DNA of 10,636 nucleotides from Bacteroidaceae bacterium. Its GTDB lineage: Bacteria > Bacteroidota > Bacteroidia > Bacteroidales > Bacteroidaceae. The notes beneath the pieces were generated by a model, which saw nothing but the letters and a program-made list of their open reading frames with translations, was not told the origin of the DNA and did not search any database. Position 1 is the stretch's first letter; every line of letters starts with the position of its first letter. Location: assembly GCA_028709135.1 (NCBI GenBank), contig JAQVXN010000040.1, forward strand, positions 1-10,636, in the 5' to 3' direction. This document shows positions 1-7,786 of this stretch, piece by piece. A program made the translations under genes and the position numbers.

Positions 1-2722
1 TTCGTTGTGTCTTCGCGTCAAAATGAATCATCTTATTGGTATTATCCCATTTCCCATTTAATAAAAGGGTTCCCATATCACCCGTATTAAACTTAAAGTT
101 ATTCACGGTTAGTAGAGCATTAACATCCTTGTTTTCAGATAAATCATTTGTTTTTAGAAAGCCTGAAGCCTTACCATCAAATTCTACGGGATGAAAATTC
201 AAAATATCAAAGACGTAGCCCAAATCAATTTCATTCACTTTAGCCAAAAGTCCTTTCCCATTAGCAATACTATCAGCCGTATTACTGACAGCTATATATT
301 GATTTCCATGACTAATCATGAAATTGTGAATTTGATAGTTGTTTTTCTTGAAATCTACTAATGATGGGTTTACGGTCCAAATGGAGTCATTTACGTAGAT
401 AATAGACGGAAAAATTTGAATGTGCGTGTTGTCAACACCATTTTTGTCTTTGCTGAAAGAAGTTTTTGTTTTTATAAATCCCTGAGTACCGTGTTCGGCT
501 AACATTTTCCATTCCATTTGAGATAAAATAGAATTATTGTATGCTTCCGTATTTAGTACAAATTTAACGTCGTTATGATTAAATGTTTTCGTAATCTGTC
601 CCAATAAAGAAAGGGAATCTCCCTGATTCGTTAAGAATAAGCTACCATCCTTATAAGGGCTTCCATTAAAAGTAAATGAAGGCAAAAATGCTGTTAATTG
701 AATATCATTGGTCGTAGTGTCAAAAAATCCTGATAAATTCGGCATTTGTTCGAAATGAATAGGAATTTTAGTTAAATGTTCAAGTAAATCGGATCGCTTT
801 AGATGAATATCAAAAAGCGCATACTTATCTTTATCAAAAACTCTTCGGTCATTAAAAAGAGAAGGCAGTACATGTACCTGTTTTTTAAGAAAATTGTAAA
901 AATAAATAGGTACATCTACCATATTGACGTTCCCGTTAATATGAGCATCCAACAAATCACTAGCAATAGTAGTATGAATTTTATCTTGGATTTTGGAAGA
1001 CGCCAAGATTAAGCTGTCAAAAGCATAAGTCTTATCATTCTCTTTCATATTAAAATTATGAATTTTAATAATACCCATAGGGGTGGGAGAGAATTCGTTC
1101 AGCTTAATAAAAACTTGTGCTGAAATATTATTATTTGCATAGTTCTTAATTAGGTGAAGCGCTTCAGGATTAAAACGGATGATATTAATTGATGCCGTTA
1201 ACTTGTCCCCTATATTTGTAAAGTTATACTTAGCTTGCAAATCAGTACTTAGGTTGTTGTCTAAAACTTTTAAATTGCCATCAAAATTAGATTTTGAATA
1301 CGTCCCTACAACTCGAATATTCTTATACACATAATCATTTAGTCTTAGATTATTGATCGTACTTTCAACATTGAATTTTAATGGTTGTGTTAAACTACCC
1401 GACAACTCTGACTGAGAATTAATTGGACCTGATAGGAATTTTCGGTTAATCAAAGAGCTTATATCCAAATCATGTGTTTCTATTTTTGCAGATACATAAT
1501 GCCCTTGTAAATCAATATGCTCACGCATACTTCCTAGATTGCAAGCCGTATTACCATAAAGAACAATCCTATTTGGACGAACAATTACAAGTCCTCGATG
1601 ATCGATCTTTCCTATTTTATCGATATTATCCGGTATTTTAGTTTGTGGACTTAAAACTGCTATGATTGATTTAAGCTGTTTTGTTTCAATTTGAAAATTA
1701 CTAATATCACTTCTCAATAAAAGCTGTTTATGAAGTAGTTTATAAAGATTAATATCTGTATGTGCTTGAAATAATAATTGCCCAGGATTATCAGTCAGAT
1801 TAGAATAAATCTGAACAATGTCATTATTTTTATTGATAGTTGCTGTTATATTGACTGTATTGTCAATTTTCTTTAGGGGAGAATACAAAATGCCGAATTC
1901 AGGCAGAAACATCTTTACTTGAACATTTAAATGCCTAAAATTATTATGAAGAAAATCAAGCTTTTCATTTCGAGTCTGATTGATTGCCATTAAATTACTC
2001 ATTTCGAGAGATGATTGTGGCATAATCAGCTTAAAATTTTTAATTTGTGTAGCCTTTGGACCTGCAATCAGGTTAAATGCCAAGTGATTAATTTTTAAAC
2101 CGCTCTTTTCTTCTAATTGAAGTTTTCTTACCCTAATACTCAAAGAGTCTCTAGATATTTTATTGATTCTAAAATTACCATTGACGTTTCTAAAATCTAG
2201 ATGAGAAATATTTAGAAGACCGTTAGTAGGAGCCTTACTTAAATTATCATATGTTACATTGAGATTTCTAATAATAAAGGTCCTTAGCAAAAAATCCATT
2301 TTAGGTCCTTTCGAATTCTTATTTGAGGACAAGCTATCTATTAAGAATTGATAATTAGCCTTTGCAGCATCGTTAGCTTTATATAGATGGCAGTATGTAT
2401 CAAATAAATTAAGATCATTGACAATGATTTGATGATTAAATAAAGACAATGGTTTTAGTCTGGCACTAATCTGTGCAGAATACAGTAAACTGTCATTTTT
2501 TTTGTCCAGAATACTTGTATTTAAAAGATTAATACGTCCACTTATATCAATATGTATACTCTGAATAGAAACTTTCGTTCCAAATTTTTCTGAGAGTTCT
2601 TGAGAAACCGTTCTCGATAAATATTTTGATACAAATGGTAGATTTGAAAATACCATAAAAACAATGTAGAGGCCTAAAATGACCGCCACAAGAATTCTTA
2701 CTATGTTGCCTAAACGTTTAAT
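1..2722 (-). CDS. TamB-like translocation/assembly protein (AsmA superfamily), C-terminus cut by window edge
   Basis: The frame is open without a stop from just below a TGA at 2728-2726 to the left edge, about 907 codons. A short basic N-terminus (KRLGNIVR) precedes one hydrophobic membrane anchor (ILVAVILGLYIVFMVF). Next comes a very long region of short alternating beta-strand segments, for example NLPFVSKYLSRTVSQEL near residue 30 and GTQGFIKTKTSFSKDK near 740-755. A single N-terminal anchor plus a huge repetitive beta-rich periplasmic body is the architecture of TamB/AsmA proteins, which bridge inner and outer membranes in envelope assembly or lipid transport. The TamB C-terminal domain would lie beyond the edge. 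The start is uncertain: no ATG precedes the anchor. I use an ATT at 2722 because it keeps the basic residues; GTG at 2689 is the first conventional start, and ATG at 2656 lies inside the anchor. The gene is divergent from the DUF3078 gene. Confidence 0.82.
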   Translation of the reverse strand, partial: MKRLGNIVRILVAVILGLYIVFMVFSNLPFVSKYLSRTVSQELSEKFGTKVSIQSIHIDISGRINLLNTSILDKKNDSLLYSAQISARLKPLSLFNHQIIVNDLNLFDTYCHLYKANDAAKANYQFLIDSLSSNKNSKGPKMDFLLRTFIIRNLNVTYDNLSKAPTNGLLNISHLDFRNVNGNFRINKISRDSLSIRVRKLQLEEKSGLKINHLAFNLIAGPKATQIKNFKLIMPQSSLEMSNLMAINQTRNEKLDFLHNNFRHLNVQVKMFLPEFGILYSPLKKIDNTVNITATINKNNDIVQIYSNLTDNPGQLLFQAHTDINLYKLLHKQLLLRSDISNFQIETKQLKSIIAVLSPQTKIPDNIDKIGKIDHRGLVIVRPNRIVLYGNTACNLGSMREHIDLQGHYVSAKIETHDLDISSLINRKFLSGPINSQSELSGSLTQPLKFNVESTINNLRLNDYVYKNIRVVGTYSKSNFDGNLKVLDNNLSTDLQAKYNFTNIGDKLTASINIIRFNPEALHLIKNYANNNISAQVFIKLNEFSPTPMGIIKIHNFNMKENDKTYAFDSLILASSKIQDKIHTTIASDLLDAHINGNVNMVDVPIYFYNFLKKQVHVLPSLFNDRRVFDKDKYALFDIHLKRSDLLEHLTKIPIHFEQMPNLSGFFDTTTNDIQLTAFLPSFTFNGSPYKDGSLFLTNQGDSLSLLGQITKTFNHNDVKFVLNTEAYNNSILSQMEWKMLAEHGTQGFIKTKTSFSKDKNGVDNTHIQIFPSIIYVNDSIWTVNPSLVDFKKNNYQIHNFMISHGNQYIAVSNTADSIANGKGLLAKVNEIDLGYVFDILNFHPVEFDGKASGFLKTNDLSENKDVNALLTVNNFKFNTGDMGTLLLNGKWDNTNKMIHFDAKTQR

Positions 2723-2745
2723 TTTTCAATCTGAGTATTTCGTTA

Positions 2746-2753
2746 CAAAATTA
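2746..2753 (-). promoter_or_regulatory. Candidate -7 promoter box for the tamB-like gene
   Basis: Read on the minus strand, this is TAATTTTG, an exact match to the Bacteroidetes -7 consensus TAnnTTTG. It would place transcription initiation near 2740, about 18 nt before the proposed ATT start. No convincing TTTG -33 box is visible 19-21 bp upstream, so the call rests on the -7 box and its position. Confidence 0.45.
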
Positions 2754-3251
2754 CGAAAAAACCATGATTCAATTTTGTTCTTATTTTAAAAAGCATCGTA
2801 TTTTATTTAATGAAGCTGTTTCATACGACTCGTTGGCAGAATTAAACAATTAAGAAATTAAAGCACTAAAGTCACGCATGTCAATGACTTTTAATAATTT
2901 ATCAGTTCATAAACTGCTGAATTTGTATCACCATATGCACTACTTGTAACTAATATCCATAAAAAAATTGAGATGTAGAAGGATTTCTCCAAGCATACAT
3001 CAATGAGAGAAGGAAATATAACTCATAAAGTTGTATTACTCAAGTTTTCAGACATAAAGGTAAGCATCCACGTTTTTTCGCACAAAACACTGACATAGAA
3101 AGAAGTACTTCTTACAATGGAAACCTATCAGCGAAATTAAATAGGCCTTCATTTCATTGATAAACGTGTTAAGTTTTAAATTTTGAGCCGCCTCAGATAC
3201 TTAAAGAAGCTAAAAAATGAGGGTTTCGATGAGTAACTCACATTTTTTTGT
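2754..3251. other. Gene-poor divergent spacer
   Basis: Together with its flanking promoters, this AT-rich stretch separates the divergent tamB-like and DUF3078 genes. I find no RNA gene and no recognisable protein in any frame. It contains a possible 29-codon micro-ORF (2764-2853, plus; it starts MIQFCSYFKKHR and ends AELNN) that overlaps the region upstream of the tamB promoter. It also holds a 14-bp perfect palindrome, AAGAAGTACTTCTT, at 3100-3113. Both could be chance. The length is generous for two promoters, so a decayed gene is possible but not demonstrable by reading. Confidence 0.5.
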
Positions 3252-3259
3252 TAAGTTTG
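3252..3259 (+). promoter_or_regulatory. Candidate -7 promoter box for the DUF3078 gene
   Basis: TAAGTTTG matches the Bacteroidetes TAnnTTTG box exactly. It would start transcription near 3265, leaving a leader of about a dozen bases before the ATG at 3277. No clear -33 TTTG lies at the usual spacing. Confidence 0.5.
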
Positions 3260-3276
3260 CATAGTAAATTTCAGAA

Positions 3277-4617
3277 ATGATGAAGAAACTTATTCTTTTT
3301 ATAATCCTTTCGGTGAGCATTAGCTTTGGTTTTGCGCAAAAGAAAAAGCCAAAATCGTTTTCGACATATACTGAAAGTATCATCAAGAAATATTCAGACT
3401 CACTCTCCGTTCTTAAAAACTATTATGATTCTACTTGGACTTACAATAACAAAGATATATTAGGTAATCCATATTATTCCCATTTGTTTTTTCAGCCTAC
3501 CTTATATAATAGTCCTATCAATCAAGTTATGGACAATAATTGGATTGGCAAGTATAACAGAGAATCACAGAATTACTCTTTAATGGATATTCGAGACGAT
3601 GAACTTCAACGAGATTCTGCGATAAATCGTTTTTTTTCAGATTTTTACGTCACGAATCCGTCTCTCATTAATGTTACTGAAGAACAGGTAGAGAGCAACG
3701 AAGGCATTCGTCAGGAAGTTATCAGCGCACCTATCAAGCATGAAGTATCCATAGCTGATAGGATTAAACCAACGGAACCTGTAGAAGTTGTGGAGCCTCT
3801 GAAAGTAATAAGCCATCGTCCTAATTTTTGGAGTTTTGCATCTAATCTAACCCTGCAATATATGCAAAATTACACCTCCAGCAATTGGTTCCAAAATAAT
3901 GCCAAGGAGAATAATAATACGATGCTTGCAACCACACATTTGGAGGCGGATTATAATTTTAATTCTAAAGTCATTTTTTTGAATAGTTTAGACGTGAAAT
4001 TAGGCTTTTTAACCGTACGCAGTGATTCGGTGCATCATTTTCATACCAACACAGATGACCTTCGAATGACCAATAAACTTAACATCCGTTCGATTATCAA
4101 AAATTGGTCTTACTCTTTGCAATTACAAAGTTGGACACAAATGCTGCCAAAATATAATGACAATAGTCATCATGTATATTCCGATTTTCTTTCGCCTTTT
4201 GAAAGTGCACTATCTGTCGGTATGGAATATAATTGGAGAAAAAACAGATTTTCTATTTCTGCAAACATAGGTGCTCTTGCTTTTGATTTTAAATATGTGG
4301 ATCGTGCAAATTTGGAAACCAATAATGGTCTGCCGGATCGACATCATTTCAGAGAGTATTATGGTTCTAACGTTACAATTCGAACTAATTGGCAAATTTT
4401 TAAGGAATTGAATTGGAATGGTCGTCTGTATTATTTTACGAACTATCAAAAAGTACAGGTAGAATGGGAGAATACCTTCTCGTTCGCTATTAACAAGTAT
4501 TTGTCCACAAATCTTTACTTTTATCCACGCTTTGACGACTCGCAATTTGACTCCAACCATAATCATCGTATGCAACTGAAACAGAACCTTTCTATTGGTT
4601 TCAGTCATTCGTTCTAA
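3277..4617 (+). CDS. DUF3078 family outer-membrane beta-barrel protein
   Basis: This is a 446-residue exported protein of unknown function. A clear signal peptide covers residues 1-20 (two Met, two Lys, a hydrophobic core, then GFA before QKKK), so cleavage after Ala20 is likely. Residues 21-180 form a polar, low-homology linker region. From about residue 184 the sequence becomes alternating amphipathic strands rich in Trp, Tyr and Phe (FWSFASNLTLQYMQNYTSSNWF), then periodic strands to a terminal Phe (IGFSHSF), the usual C-terminal signature of outer-membrane barrels. The FWSF...LTLQY..NYTSSNW block fits the DUF3078 family, which is largely confined to Bacteroidetes; this is assigned by recognition. 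ATG at 3277 and the adjacent ATG at 3280 are both possible starts. The gene has its own candidate promoter and is followed 92 bp later by galE, with no strong terminator between. Confidence 0.8.
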   Translation: MMKKLILFIILSVSISFGFAQKKKPKSFSTYTESIIKKYSDSLSVLKNYYDSTWTYNNKDILGNPYYSHLFFQPTLYNSPINQVMDNNWIGKYNRESQNYSLMDIRDDELQRDSAINRFFSDFYVTNPSLINVTEEQVESNEGIRQEVISAPIKHEVSIADRIKPTEPVEVVEPLKVISHRPNFWSFASNLTLQYMQNYTSSNWFQNNAKENNNTMLATTHLEADYNFNSKVIFLNSLDVKLGFLTVRSDSVHHFHTNTDDLRMTNKLNIRSIIKNWSYSLQLQSWTQMLPKYNDNSHHVYSDFLSPFESALSVGMEYNWRKNRFSISANIGALAFDFKYVDRANLETNNGLPDRHHFREYYGSNVTIRTNWQIFKELNWNGRLYYFTNYQKVQVEWENTFSFAINKYLSTNLYFYPRFDDSQFDSNHNHRMQLKQNLSIGFSHSF

Positions 4618-4709
4618 TTTTGGCAACTAGCGAATTATGCCAGATATAATCTTATATTTTAGAGCACATCTGAAAGTTTTTTTGTAAAACAATAAATCAT
4701 ATAATAAAA

Positions 4710-5750
4710 ATGAAACGTAAAATATTGGTAACGGGCGGAACTGGTTTTATTGGTTCCCATACAACAGTAGAATTGATTCAAGCAGGTTATGATGTAGTAA
4801 TTGTTGATAATTTGTCAAATTCCAGTGCTGACGTCGTTGATGGCATTGAGAAAATTACCGGCGTGCGTCCTGCATTTGAGAAGGTAGATTGCTTGGATTA
4901 TTCTGCATTGGAGCATGTTTTTCAAAAATACACCGATATCAGTGGTATTATTCATTTTGCAGCTTCAAAAGCTGTGGGTGAAAGTGTTCAAAAACCATTA
5001 CTGTATTATCGTAACAATCTCAATTCTCTTATCAATTTACTACAATTGATGCCTGAATATCATGTTAAGGGTATCATTTTCTCTTCTTCCTGTACCGTTT
5101 ATGGACAGCCGGATCCTGAAAATCTACCTGTTACAGAACAAGCTCCTATTAAGAAAGCTGAAAGCCCTTATGGCAATACAAAGCAAATTTGTGAGGAAAT
5201 AATTACGGACGATATCAAAAGTGGCGCACCAATTCACGCCATTTTGCTTCGTTACTTCAATCCCATTGGTTCCCATCCATCAGCAATCATCGGAGAAATG
5301 CCCAACGGAGTGCCAGCCAATTTAATCCCATATCTTACTCAGACCGCTATGGGTATTCGTAAAGAATTAAGTGTCTTTGGAAATGACTATAACACACCAG
5401 ACGGTTCCTGCATACGCGACTATATTTATATTGTAGATCTGGCTAAAGCTCATGTAGCTGCCATGGCACACATTCTTGACGACAAGATGACAACACCAGT
5501 TGACGTATTTAATATAGGTACTGGTAAGGGTAATTCCGTTTTGGAATTGATTAAGACATTTGAAGAATGTACAGGCGTAAAATTGAATTATAAAATTGTT
5601 GGTCGCAGAGCCGGAGATATTGAACAGGTTTGGGGCAACGTGGACAAAGCAAATAAAGAGTTGGGATGGAAAGCTCAACATACACTGGCCGAAGCTCTTT
5701 CATCTGCTTGGAAATGGCAGCAAGAGCTGAGAAAAAGAGGTATCATGTAA
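4710..5750 (+). CDS. galE: UDP-glucose 4-epimerase
   Basis: GalE interconverts UDP-glucose and UDP-galactose in the cytoplasm, with bound NAD, feeding galactose use and surface polysaccharide synthesis. It is a 346-residue extended short-chain dehydrogenase of normal family length. The N-terminal Rossmann motif GGTGFIG (residues 9-15) binds NAD, and VDNLSNSS (32-39) follows beta-2 as in GalE. SSSCTVYG (125-132) supplies the catalytic Ser/Thr region, and Y154 and K158 in SPYGNTK form the YxxxK catalytic pair. RYFNPIGSHPSAIIGE (181-196) is typical of GalE and distinguishes it from other sugar epimerases. The ATG at 4710 lies just before the Rossmann strand and is preceded by an A-rich stretch, with no Shine-Dalgarno site. 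nspC begins 33 bp after the stop, so co-transcription is likely. Confidence 0.95.
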   Translation: MKRKILVTGGTGFIGSHTTVELIQAGYDVVIVDNLSNSSADVVDGIEKITGVRPAFEKVDCLDYSALEHVFQKYTDISGIIHFAASKAVGESVQKPLLYYRNNLNSLINLLQLMPEYHVKGIIFSSSCTVYGQPDPENLPVTEQAPIKKAESPYGNTKQICEEIITDDIKSGAPIHAILLRYFNPIGSHPSAIIGEMPNGVPANLIPYLTQTAMGIRKELSVFGNDYNTPDGSCIRDYIYIVDLAKAHVAAMAHILDDKMTTPVDVFNIGTGKGNSVLELIKTFEECTGVKLNYKIVGRRAGDIEQVWGNVDKANKELGWKAQHTLAEALSSAWKWQQELRKRGIM

Positions 5751-5783
5751 TCTATTTCTTGCAGTCTTTTTGTTTTTTGTAGA

Positions 5784-6965
5784 ATGACTCGGTTTTTTTC
5801 GGCACAACTACCTTCTCCTGCTTATGTCATAGAAGAAGATAAACTTAGACAGAACTTATCACTGATAAAAAATGTATCAGAGAAAGGAGGAGTGGAAATC
5901 ATTCTTGCTCTTAAGGCTTTTGCACAATGGCGGGGTTTTCCTATTTTTAAAGAGTATATTTCAACGACAACGGCAAGTTCGCCATATGAGGCGAGACTGT
6001 CAGTCGAAAAATTTGGTGCATTAGCATATACATATAGTCCTGCCTACGAGAAAAATACATTTAATGAAATATTAAAGTATAGCCATCATATCACATTTAA
6101 TTCTTTGTCGCAGTATCTTACTTTTTATCCGATGGTGAAAGATTGGTTAGCCAAAGGCGGCCACTCCATATCTCTGGGACTACGTGTAAATCCGGAATAT
6201 TCCGATATTGCTACAGACCTTTATAATCCTTGTACTCCAGGATCGAGATTCGGTGTATTGAAAGAAAGTTTACAAAAACGATTGCCTGAAGGTATTGAAG
6301 GTTTCCATTTTCATTGCTTATGTGAAAGTAGTGCAGAATCCTTGGTAGCTGTATTGAAACATTTGGAGCAGAATTTTGGACAATGGCTACCGAGCCTTAA
6401 GTGGCTTAACATGGGAGGCGGCCATCTTATGACATGCAAAGGGTATAATCTGAATTTGTTAGTAAACACATTACTGACCTTTAAACAAAAATATCCGAAT
6501 TTGAAGATCATTTTGGAACCAGGTTCTGCCTTTCTTTGGCAAACAGGATTTCTGGAAACTTCTGTGGTAGATATTGTTGAGAATCATGGTATCCAGACTG
6601 CAATCTTAAATGTAAGTTTCACTTGCCATATGCCGGATTGTTTGGAAATGCCTTATTCTCCAGTTGTTCGCGGAGCTGAGACATTGAAAAATGTTAGTAG
6701 TGAAATTCTTCAAAAAACACCTTTCATCTATCGTCTTGGAGGGAATAGCTGTTTGAGTGGCGATTTTATGGGCTATTGGCGATTTGATCACGAACTACAA
6801 ATAAATGAACACATTATTTTTGAAGACATGATTCATTATACCACTGTTAAAACTAATATGTTTAACGGTGTAGCACATCCATCTCTTGTCTTAAAACATA
6901 CAAATGGAGATTTGGAAATTTATAAAACTTTCCATTATGAAGATTATCGCGATCGAATGTGTTGA
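5784..6965 (+). CDS. nspC: Carboxynorspermidine/carboxyspermidine decarboxylase
   Basis: This PLP-dependent fold-III decarboxylase removes CO2 from carboxynorspermidine or carboxyspermidine, the last step of the alternative (S-adenosylmethionine-decarboxylase-independent) route to norspermidine or spermidine. The protein has 393 residues and looks complete. K44 in LALKAF is the expected PLP Schiff-base lysine. HFHCLCES (175-182), NMGGGH (209-214) and EPGSAF (245-250) contact the cofactor. CHMPDCLEMPY (281-291), GGNSCLSGD (319-327) and HYTTVKTNMFNG (351-362) are the NspC-type active-site blocks, including the interface Cys. These separate it from diaminopimelate or arginine decarboxylases of the same fold. 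It lies 33 bp behind galE without an obvious promoter of its own and ends at a hairpin terminator. Its substrate here is probably carboxyspermidine, as in many Bacteroidetes, but the partner dehydrogenase is not in the window. Confidence 0.93.
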   Translation: MTRFFSAQLPSPAYVIEEDKLRQNLSLIKNVSEKGGVEIILALKAFAQWRGFPIFKEYISTTTASSPYEARLSVEKFGALAYTYSPAYEKNTFNEILKYSHHITFNSLSQYLTFYPMVKDWLAKGGHSISLGLRVNPEYSDIATDLYNPCTPGSRFGVLKESLQKRLPEGIEGFHFHCLCESSAESLVAVLKHLEQNFGQWLPSLKWLNMGGGHLMTCKGYNLNLLVNTLLTFKQKYPNLKIILEPGSAFLWQTGFLETSVVDIVENHGIQTAILNVSFTCHMPDCLEMPYSPVVRGAETLKNVSSEILQKTPFIYRLGGNSCLSGDFMGYWRFDHELQINEHIIFEDMIHYTTVKTNMFNGVAHPSLVLKHTNGDLEIYKTFHYEDYRDRMC

Positions 6966-6985
6966 ATTTATTTCATAGTATAAAT

Positions 6986-7032
6986 AAAAAGCGGAATTTA
7001 TTTCTCAAAAAAGAAGTTGTTCCGCTTTTTTT
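6986..7032. terminator. Bidirectional terminator between nspC and mscL
   Basis: AAAAAGCGGAA (6986-6996) pairs perfectly with TTCCGCTTTTT (7020-7030) around a 23-nt loop. The T-run at 7026-7032 serves nspC, and the A-run at 6986-6990 becomes the U-run for the convergent mscL transcript. Confidence 0.8.
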
Positions 7033-7050
7033 CAAGGACGTATTAAATCA

Positions 7051-7470
7051 TCATCGATTATTTTTTAGTAGATCACGGATTTCGGAAAGCAGTTCTTCTT
7101 CTTTAGTTGGTATCGGAGTGGTTAATTTTGAAATAGTTACGTCTTTCTTGCGATAAATCTGATTAACAGCTTTTACAAGCATAAATACACAAAAGGCAAC
7201 AATCACGAAATCTAACAGCGTTTCGAGAAAATTGCCATAATTAATAGTAGCAGGAGCCATTTTTTCAACACCTAAATCTACAGAAGGCAAATTAACCTTC
7301 AAATCTTTGAAATTTACACCGCCAATCAACCATCCAATAGGAGGCATAATGAGATCATCAACAATTGATGAAACAATTTTTCCAAATGCAGCACCAATAA
7401 TAACACCAACAGCCATGTCGACTGCGTTTCCCTTAACAGCAAAGTCTTTAAAGTCCTTCAAGAATGTCAT
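7051..7470 (-). CDS. mscL: Large-conductance mechanosensitive channel
   Basis: MscL is an inner-membrane homopentamer that opens under membrane tension to release solutes during hypo-osmotic shock. The 139-residue product has the family layout: an N-terminal amphipathic helix (MTFLKDFKDFAVKGN), a pore-lining first membrane helix (about 15-45, with AVGVIIGAAFGKIVSSIVDDLIMPP, given here only as a span: positions 20-44), a periplasmic loop (about 50-77), a second membrane helix (about 78-104) and a charged cytoplasmic C-terminal helix (EEELLSEIRDLLK). The KGNAVDMAVG block is diagnostic. The start at 7470 is right for the family and no other is plausible. It is convergent with nspC and divergent from gapA; a TAnnTTTG box lies upstream on its strand. 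Confidence 0.96.
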   Translation of the reverse strand: MTFLKDFKDFAVKGNAVDMAVGVIIGAAFGKIVSSIVDDLIMPPIGWLIGGVNFKDLKVNLPSVDLGVEKMAPATINYGNFLETLLDFVIVAFCVFMLVKAVNQIYRKKDVTISKLTTPIPTKEEELLSEIRDLLKNNR

Positions 7471-7491
7471 AATGAAAATATTTTGTTTTTA

Positions 7492-7499
7492 CAAAGATA
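7492..7499 (-). promoter_or_regulatory. Candidate -7 promoter box for mscL
   Basis: On the minus strand this reads TATCTTTG, an exact TAnnTTTG match lying 21 bp before the mscL start codon. No clear -33 element is visible at the normal distance. Confidence 0.5.
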
Positions 7500-7786
7500 T
7501 TCCAAATTACAAAAATAGATTGATTTGAAGCTAATTATCTTTGTTCTTATTGTGACATTTCCGAAGAATTTAAAACTGTGAAAAAACTCCTTTTGTAAGG
7601 TTCTATTTGTAAAATTCGCTTTTCAAAATAGTTAAGCCTTATCCAAAAATCATAAAAAGCATTTCCTGAAAAGTTGATTTTAAAATATTTAATGTGCAAC
7701 AAAGACCCTAATTTCAAGAAAAATTCGTAACTATGCAGTTGTAAAAAGTAAACATTAAATTTTAACCCTTTAAAATAACAAGAAAA
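7500..7786 (+). promoter_or_regulatory. mscL/gapA spacer with probable long gapA leader
   Basis: A plus-strand TATCTTTG at 7536-7543 exactly matches the Bacteroidetes -7 box and mirrors the mscL box. If used, gapA would have a leader of about 235-240 nt. No other exact TAnnTTTG lies between it and the gapA ATG; TAACTATG at 7728-7735 is a one-mismatch alternative. The leader can form an imperfect hairpin, 7603-7631: CTATTT pairs with AAATAG and AAAA with TTTT around a TTCGC loop, with two mismatches. Just before gapA, TTTTAA and TTAAAA flank CCCT. No known riboswitch is recognisable. Confidence 0.35.

Noticed and set aside
803..1012. 69-codon plus-strand frame
   Set aside because: It lies antisense within the tamB-like gene, whose frame is continuous and protein-like; the product is Lys/Ile-rich and shows no domain.
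3100..3113. 14-bp perfect palindrome as an operator
   Set aside because: It is about 150 bp upstream of the DUF3078 -7 box, single, AT-rich and without a second copy, so chance is likely.
4210..4626. 138-codon minus-strand frame
   Set aside because: Antisense shadow of the DUF3078 beta-barrel region, with no recognisable motif.
4620..4642. TGGCA/TGCCA hairpin after the DUF3078 gene as a terminator
   Set aside because: Only five base pairs and no T-run follows directly.
6959..7156. 65-codon plus-strand frame after nspC
   Set aside because: It spans the terminator hairpin and runs antisense into mscL; a chance frame.
7307..7528. 73-codon plus-strand frame
   Set aside because: Antisense to mscL, which is unambiguous.
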